From: Apostichopus californicus
Lineage: Eukaryota > Echinodermata > Holothuroidea > Aspidochirotida > Stichopodidae
Direction: 5' to 3'
NCBI GenBank assembly: GCA_020650975.1
Contig: JAIPMN010009876.1
Span: forward strand, 1 to 23,178
Length of the DNA: 23,178 nt
Shown here piece after piece: positions 17,714 through 23,178 of this stretch. The position numbers and the translations under genes were made by a program. How positions within the stretch are numbered: position 1 is the stretch's first letter; each line of letters opens with the position of its first letter. The notes beneath the pieces were generated by a model. It was not told where the DNA came from and did no database searches. It was given only the letters and a program-made list of their open reading frames with translations.

Positions 17714-18105
17714 GTATGCATGAGATGCACGTTATAGTACTACAGAAGCACCTACTGTACTTCAATGTTAACAGTGTGTTAACAGTGCATTAACAGTGCA
17801 TTAACTCACAAATTGTATGCATAAGATGCACGTTATAGTACTACAGTTTGTACCTACGTCAATGTTAACAGTGTGTTAACAGTGCATTAACAGTGCATTA
17901 ACTCACAAGTTGCATGCATAAGATGCACGTTATAGTACTTATAGAAGCACCTACGCCAATGTTAACAGTGCATTAACAGTGCATTAACAGTGCATTAACT
18001 CACAAATTGCATGCATAAGATGCACGTTATAGTACTACAGAAGCACCTACGTCAATGTTAACACTGAGTACTACATTAACAGTGAATATTAACTCACAAA
18101 TCGTT
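17714..18105. repeat. Minisatellite upstream of the start codon, about four 97-101 bp units
   Basis: Units begin near 17714, 17815, 17912 and 18009 with GCAT(G/A)AGATGCACG-like sequence, followed by a CACCTAC(G) block and then two to four 11-bp subunits (TTAACAGTG plus two bases). The last unit is diverged. Confidence 0.92.
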
Positions 18106-18750
18106 GCATGGAATGTTCCTGCAGGGTTGAGAAAAGAAGTTAAACATATTAAGTTTGATTTAAAAGTAAGAAAATTTTGTTTTGGTTTATTTATTTATTC
18201 TTTTTTCTTCTTTGAGATGAGGTAATTTTCACTCAACAGGGTGGAATAATATTTTTCATGTCTATCCACTATTGTCTGCCACCCAGATACCCTTCTAAAG
18301 CAGAGAAAACATAGGTCTGCAGTAAAAAAGTGCCTTAGAAGGGTAACAATTTTAAATAACCTTTTCAACTTCTGCTAATTGCATCAAAGGTGAACAAATG
18401 TAAGGTTGGAAACTTTAAGGTTGGAAACATTTTACTAATTAATATTAAAATTCTGTGTAAAGAAAAGTAAGCAAACGTGAAGTATTGCCTGCAGGGCTTC
18501 AACTGTTTCCGCCTACAAGTGCTATATATATTTTAAAGTGACCTAATCAGCCATGACTATTAAAAATGGTTTTTCTGTTTACTATGCAAACAAACATTCT
18601 AAATAGTAATCTACACACAGTACAGTACTTTGTACTGTACTGTACTGTAAGTATGCTGTACTGTGCTGTACTGTACTATCAGTACTGTAAGTATGTGCTG
18701 TACACACAAATTCAGTAAGAAATAGTCAAGTACAATGAAACATAGGTTTG
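18106..18750. repeat. Flank with a TACTG-type simple repeat
   Basis: 18619-18703 is built mainly of GTACT/GTACTG units (CTGTACTGTACTGTAAGTAT). The rest shows no gene. Confidence 0.55.
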
Positions 18751-18758
18751 ATATAACA

Positions 18759-19199
18759 TAAGGTGACCAGACGTCCCCGATTTTCGGGGACAGTCCCCGA
18801 TTACAGTGTGCTGTCCCCAATGAACAAGTGTCCCCGAAAATGTCCCCGATTCGTCAAAATGTTTAGGAATTTCGAAAATAACCCACATTATTAGTAAAAT
18901 AATTGCAAAAACAAAGTTTAGTCAAGTGCACAGTCGCAGAACGGAACTAACCAGTATTTCAGGTGGGCCAGTGTAAAGTGGAATATGCTTTCGTAAAGTA
19001 AGTAAATTTCATCTAAGGAAAGCTACATTTTGGAAAATAAAATTGATTTAAAAAGTGCTTCTAAGTATCACCATTTTACATCTAAGCACCTTAGGCACTT
19101 GAAAATTTTCAAGGGACACCGACTCCCCTTAGACCCCTCCCCCATATCAGTCACGCAACAAATGTCCCTGATTCCAGTCAGGCAAATATGGTCACCTTA
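18759..19199. mobile_element. hAT-type element with TAAGGTGACC ends and 8-bp TSD
   Basis: 441 bp with ends TAAGGTGACC / GGTCACCTTA and a perfect 8-bp duplication ATATAACA (18751-18758, 19200-19207). The left subterminal region has multiple GTCCCCGA repeats (including TCCCCGATTTTCGGGGA), typical of hAT subterminal binding arrays. Non-coding. Confidence 0.9.
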
Positions 19200-19406
19200 A
19201 TATAACATGACAATTATCGACAGTAATAACATATTTATCAATTTCACAATTGTAGCCACTTAAACAAAAATCTACAATTGGCTAAAAATCTTGTCCTACT
19301 TTCCACACATCAGTTAGACTGTTTTGATTTGGATATTAATGTTCTTAATGTAGGCCACTGGCAGAGAGTTGCAATGTTGTGCACCATTTTCTACTTCTGA
19401 ATTGTG

Positions 19407-19694
19407 CTGGCGCGTAGCCAGGAATTTGCCAAGGGAGGGGCAAAAATGTAGGCAAACTATCTAAGCGTAGCGCCACCACTGTTGGCGCAAAGCGTACAAG
19501 AAAAGTTTGGCTGGAAATGCCTCCCAGATCGCTGGAAATGGCACTTCCCAGGCCTAATAAGTTGCATCTTAGCATTTTCTCTTTTACAATTACTAGCGAT
19601 ATCATAAAAACATTAAAAAAAAAAATTAAAAATATGCTCAAGGGGAGGCGGCAGCCCCCTTAGCGCCCCCCCCCCCCCTGTGGCTACGCGCCTG
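19407..19694. mobile_element. hAT-type MITE with GGCGCGTAGCC ends and 8-bp TSD
   Basis: 288 bp beginning CTGGCGCGTAGCC and ending GGCTACGCGCCTG, one mismatch in 13. The perfect 8-bp duplication GAATTGTG lies at 19399-19406 and 19695-19702. The apparent ORF inside is not a transposase. Confidence 0.92.
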
Positions 19695-19702
19695 GAATTG
19701 TG

Positions 19703-20082
19703 TCTATAAGGTTTATATACATTTTTTTTAAATTTTATGCAATTTCTATTCTTTTGTGCTATTATACAAGATCATAGATTTCCTTCTACATTCATGATAA
19801 ACCATGACAGCTACACCTAGGGAACATTTTAACGGTTGTCCAATCGTCCTTGAAAGATGATTAAATTTTCTTTAGCCTAGGATGTCCAGCCAGTTTTTCC
19901 TTGTGGTTGTCCGAGGCAGGGACAAACATATTCAGAAAAGTCAACGTAACGTAGATAATTGAGCATTAGGAACTAATCATACAGTTAGTATCATCATATA
20001 TATGTAAAAAAGGTTGATCGACACAGTATGTAAATATAACGCAACAACGTAAATCAATGGTTACATTATAATGCTGCAGGCC
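19703..20082. other. No gene seen
   Basis: AT-rich intergenic sequence without recognisable feature. Confidence 0.35.
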
Positions 20083-20505
20083 CCCCAACCAAATATTTTT
20101 GTGGAAATTCGGGCAATATGCTGAGAATTTTTAGGGCACCTACTGAAAGAAAAATAAATTGCAATGATGTAGCTAAAGGAAATCAATAGTTTAAAAAAAA
20201 TCTCCTTGGTAATTAAAATAAAGTTCTAAGCTTGCCCGACTAATTCGCCATTACTAATGCCAATGTTACTAAATGTAAAACGACTTCCCCAAAAATTATA
20301 ACCAATATGGAAGGGTAATAACACGGCAAATGATTGTACGTAATTGGCATGCGATGTAATAACTGATGCTTGCCTATATGATAAGTACATTATGATGTTG
20401 AAGTTGCGCAGAGCACGCGAAAAATTTTGGTTATCTTTTTCGGGCAAGTTGTTACAGCCCCCCCCCCCCAAATCAATTTGGGCTCCTACGCCTATGCTAG
20501 GGCTC
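20083..20505. repeat. Possible degenerate DNA element with C-rich ends
   Basis: Runs of C at both sides (GGCCCCCC at 20083 and a C-run at 20458-20469) and CGGGCAA near each end, closing with GGGCTCCTACGCCTATG. It resembles other G/C-run elements in the window in style, but ends and target duplication are not resolved. Confidence 0.35.
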
Positions 20506-20608
20506 GTTGAATTTGTACAGGGTTAATTACATCGCTAACTGTTGTCATATTACCGGGATTTGTTCCAGTGGCATAGTCAATAAATTTCTTGCCTGCTGTG
20601 ATTTGATT

Positions 20609-21013
20609 GGCTATTATACAACACCTAATTATATTCCGGCCATTTGATTGGTCAATTGCTCGTCGATTGCATACAAAATCAGCTCTATTGCACGCTATGA
20701 AATAGAACCATGCGTTATACTTTTTTGATAGCTTTTTTTTCAATGGTAAGAGAGCAGAGAAACCTGTCTGTTCAAAACAATCTGTTGCATGAGTGCATTT
20801 TACATCCAATTATATCCAAATTTGAAGGTGTTGTATAAAACAAATAATGAATGGTTTCCATTCGTACAATAGTGCAAATATTTCATGAGTTGAAAGATGT
20901 AATTTGTTCCATTCAACTCGGCTGCGCCTCGTTGAATGGAACATTCCATCTTTCAACTCATGAAATATTTGCACTATTGCACTCATAACCATTCATTATG
21001 TGTATAATAGTCC
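20609..21013. mobile_element. Foldback element containing a large near-palindrome
   Basis: Outer ends carry inverted CTATTATACA. Inside, 20844-20917 and 20931-20999 are inverted copies (arms about 70 nt) around a 13-nt GC-rich loop, TCGGCTGCGCCTC. Non-coding; ORFs across it follow from the symmetry. Confidence 0.75.
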
Positions 21014-21705
21014 ACAAGAAATGTCACTGTCTGACAGGACTCTTTTAGCATACATACTTGTTACTCATTGTTAAGAAACTCTTTGCGGGAGCTTCAATCA
21101 CAGTTAAATTGTTTTATATACAGTAGTTAATGTGTATACTGGACTCATTAATTACATTTATAGGAATCATATATCATTTGCATATATTGTCACAGTTTTG
21201 TCACACAATATGTTTTGCATACCTAGGCTGTCATTGACTGTAATAATTTCCTAGGAAATTGCATATGTACAGAAAACTTCTCAAAATGCCCGCGGATAGA
21301 TTAGCACAATGTTTTAATCCATAATTTGGGAAATATCTATATCAAATCTGGTATGTTTTACACTTTGTAAATTATTTTTCTGGAAAATGTGGATATGGAT
21401 ATATACTCACTAACAGTTTAGCACAAGTTTGTTCTAATTTCAAGTTTTAAAGTCCATCCAAAGGAAAGCAAAATCACAGCTCGATAAAAGACACATTTTA
21501 ACAATGCAGGTTAAACGCCTATAAAAACTCACAAAATTTCAATGTGAAGTACATGTAAAACCAAGAACTTGTTCAATTTTTACTTGTGATTAAAATACAT
21601 GACAAGTCTTGCCCAATGTAACAGGGTGGCCGGGTCATTGAAGCTGACTTCTACAAATTAGGAGTGTTTGGGTGGGGTACGTCCTCTCCCATACAAAAAA
21701 AAAAA
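21014..21705. other. No gene seen
   Basis: AT-rich, without repeats or ORFs that I can support. Confidence 0.35.
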
Positions 21706-21913
21706 ACTTTGAAATGCCAAATGGTGCATTTTGAGGTAAATTAAATTAAAGTGTAGGTCTAAGCTTATGTATTCACTAGCTATAGCTCTTAACACAAATT
21801 GTGCTAATGAATAAGAATAAACTCTAAAATGTTTCCTCAACTGGTTAAGCTTAGACCTAGGCCTACATTTTAATTTAAATTTACCTCAAAATGCACCATT
21901 TGAATTTCAAAGT
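21706..21913. repeat. Inverted repeat, arms about 62-68 nt, 78-nt loop
   Basis: The left arm, 21706-21767 (ACTTTGAAAT ... TAAGCTTA), is complementary with few gaps to the right arm, 21846-21913 (TAAGCTTA ... TTTCAAAGT), sharing GGTGCATTTTGAGGTAAAT and its complement. Probably a MITE core. Confidence 0.75.
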
Positions 21914-21919
21914 TTAATG

Positions 21920-23087
21920 GGAGGGCCAGAGGCAACAATAGTAATTTAAAATAGAGGGGATGTCATCACCAAAGTCCTATGTCGGGGTATTTGTGGGATG
22001 TGCACCCCCATCTCCCAAGGAGACTATAAATTATATAAGTAGCCCTCAATTATGCAAGTTTTTGCTATTATAGAATAATAGATACTTTGTGTAACTGATG
22101 ATTTGAAAAACAAGAGGTTGAAAGAAATGAAGGGGGGAGGGGAGGTTATATACCCGTAGTATAGGTCCAATTCTTCCATGACTGAATGTAAAATCCCCCA
22201 ACTGTACCATTTCCCCCTTTCTTTCCGTGTGCCCCTGGGCCTAGCGCCTCTGCTATAATTATACTCATTAGCCTTTAGGCCCTCACTCTAACTCCTAGAC
22301 TAGGCCAGTACAAACTTGTACAAGTAGGCTTTAGCTTTATTAGTCAAATAGTTAATATAGCTGTTACTGTTACTTAGTGTTACTGTTAGCAGCCCTTGAT
22401 AGGCCAGTTCAAAATGAAAACATACCGCAATATCGCTCAAGTTTTCAATCAGGATGCGAAGCGTAAAAGCGGCCAAATTAAACGCAAGCAAAGCGAGTGT
22501 TGAGAGAGTCCAAAGAAGGGAAGCATTAACCCAATAACGGATTCGGACAGCACGCCAGGGTCAGGCAAATAAATAGGTCACCCCATAATAACGAAACGGC
22601 GAAGTCCTCTATGCTGCAGTATGTACTATACACTACCCAGAGCCGTATATTTGGCTCTGATACTACCGTACATAAATAGGTAAGGTGATGCGCTGAGATT
22701 GATCCCCGATCGCGTACTTCGCATTGAGTACTGAGTGTATATGTGTGTCTCCGAAGATCGGACAATTACGACACCACCAAGCATTTTCATTGGTCAAACG
22801 TTGATCAAGTGCCCAATATTGTAATATCGCTTAAACTGTTTCCCTACAGAGGGCGCTTCACCATGCCAGGAAAATGAGCCTAGCTGGAAAGTTCAACACT
22901 CAACTTGAGTCCCGCTAAATTCGAGAATGATTAAAACCATGGTGATGTTGCATGACGTATCGCGAGTCTCATCGAAAGGGAACTAGATGAATACCAGGCT
23001 ACACACGTTCTCGGTTGCATCATTGTTTGTATGTGACCTAATATAGGTGTCGCACCGCAATTAGTTGCTCCCATTGACTTCTACAGT
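21920..23087. other. No gene supported
   Basis: Contains a hydrophobic minus-strand ORF (22300-22491, open upstream to about 22550) next to a GTATGT donor, but with no ATG or acceptor. No other feature. Confidence 0.35.
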
Positions 23088-23178
23088 CAAGGGCGTAGGA
23101 ACCGGGGGGGGGCTGGGGGGGGCTCCAGCCCCCAGTGAAAAATATGGGGGCGGAAGTATTATTCCGCCCCCCCCCCCC
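23088..23178 (+). mobile_element. Left end of a DNA element cut by the window edge
   Basis: Starts CAAGGGCGTAGG and shares CAGTGAAAAATATGGGGG and GGCGGAAGTAT(T/C)ATTCCGCC with the element at 3508-3821, so it is a relative of that family; the rest lies outside the window. Confidence 0.65.

Noticed and set aside
17714..18105. CRISPR-like array appearance (regular repeats)
   Set aside because: Units are contiguous and about 97-101 bp with no unique spacers, in animal DNA; it is a minisatellite.
22300..22550. Hydrophobic minus-strand ORF ending at a GTATGT donor, like a signal or transmembrane exon
   Set aside because: No ATG in frame and no AG acceptor upstream before the in-frame TGA; hydrophobicity follows from a pyrimidine-rich strand.

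Overview
This window looks like animal genomic DNA: AT-rich, intron-rich, and packed with short non-autonomous DNA transposons, tandem repeats and retroelement fragments. There are no bacterial-style operons. Several repeat families, together with the domain content of the one host gene, suggest a marine invertebrate deuterostome, probably an echinoderm and possibly a sea cucumber. That assignment comes from memory of similar repeats and was not checked.

The main content is one gene on the minus strand filling about 17.2 kb (start codon at 17609, stop codon at 424). I rebuilt it from open segments bounded by splice signals whose intron phases fit end to end. The proposed exons in transcript order are 17609-17430, 16402-16220, 13793-13551, 13075-12707, 12111-11845, 10472-10107, 9329-9205, 3947-3899, 2196-2111 and 595-424. 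The predicted protein is about 676 residues: an N-terminal death domain (exons 1-2), a long polar, probably disordered linker built from four exons that all begin and end in phase 1 (exons 3-6), and a C-terminal SEFIR/TIR-like domain (exons 7-10). This layout matches the invertebrate form of the IL-17 receptor adaptor CIKS/Act1 (TRAF3IP2). Two weak points are recorded: a reading-frame break inside exon 2 and an ambiguous donor at the end of exon 7.

The introns and flanks hold mobile DNA. There are hAT-type MITEs with intact 8-bp target duplications (1659, 3508, 15056, 18759, 19407), other CA-ended elements (7527, 11338), four copies of a TTAA-flanked MITE (4324, 5104, 8380, 14533; the third carries a nested element), a truncated Ty1/copia-type element (5820-6349), a LINE 3' coding remnant (2484-2820), a CR1/L2-type or SINE tail (12466-12688) and two large near-palindromes (20844-20999, 21706-21913). 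A minisatellite of about four 97-101 bp units (17714-18105) begins about 105 bp upstream of the start codon, in the presumed promoter region. From 18.1 kb to the right edge I found no host gene.
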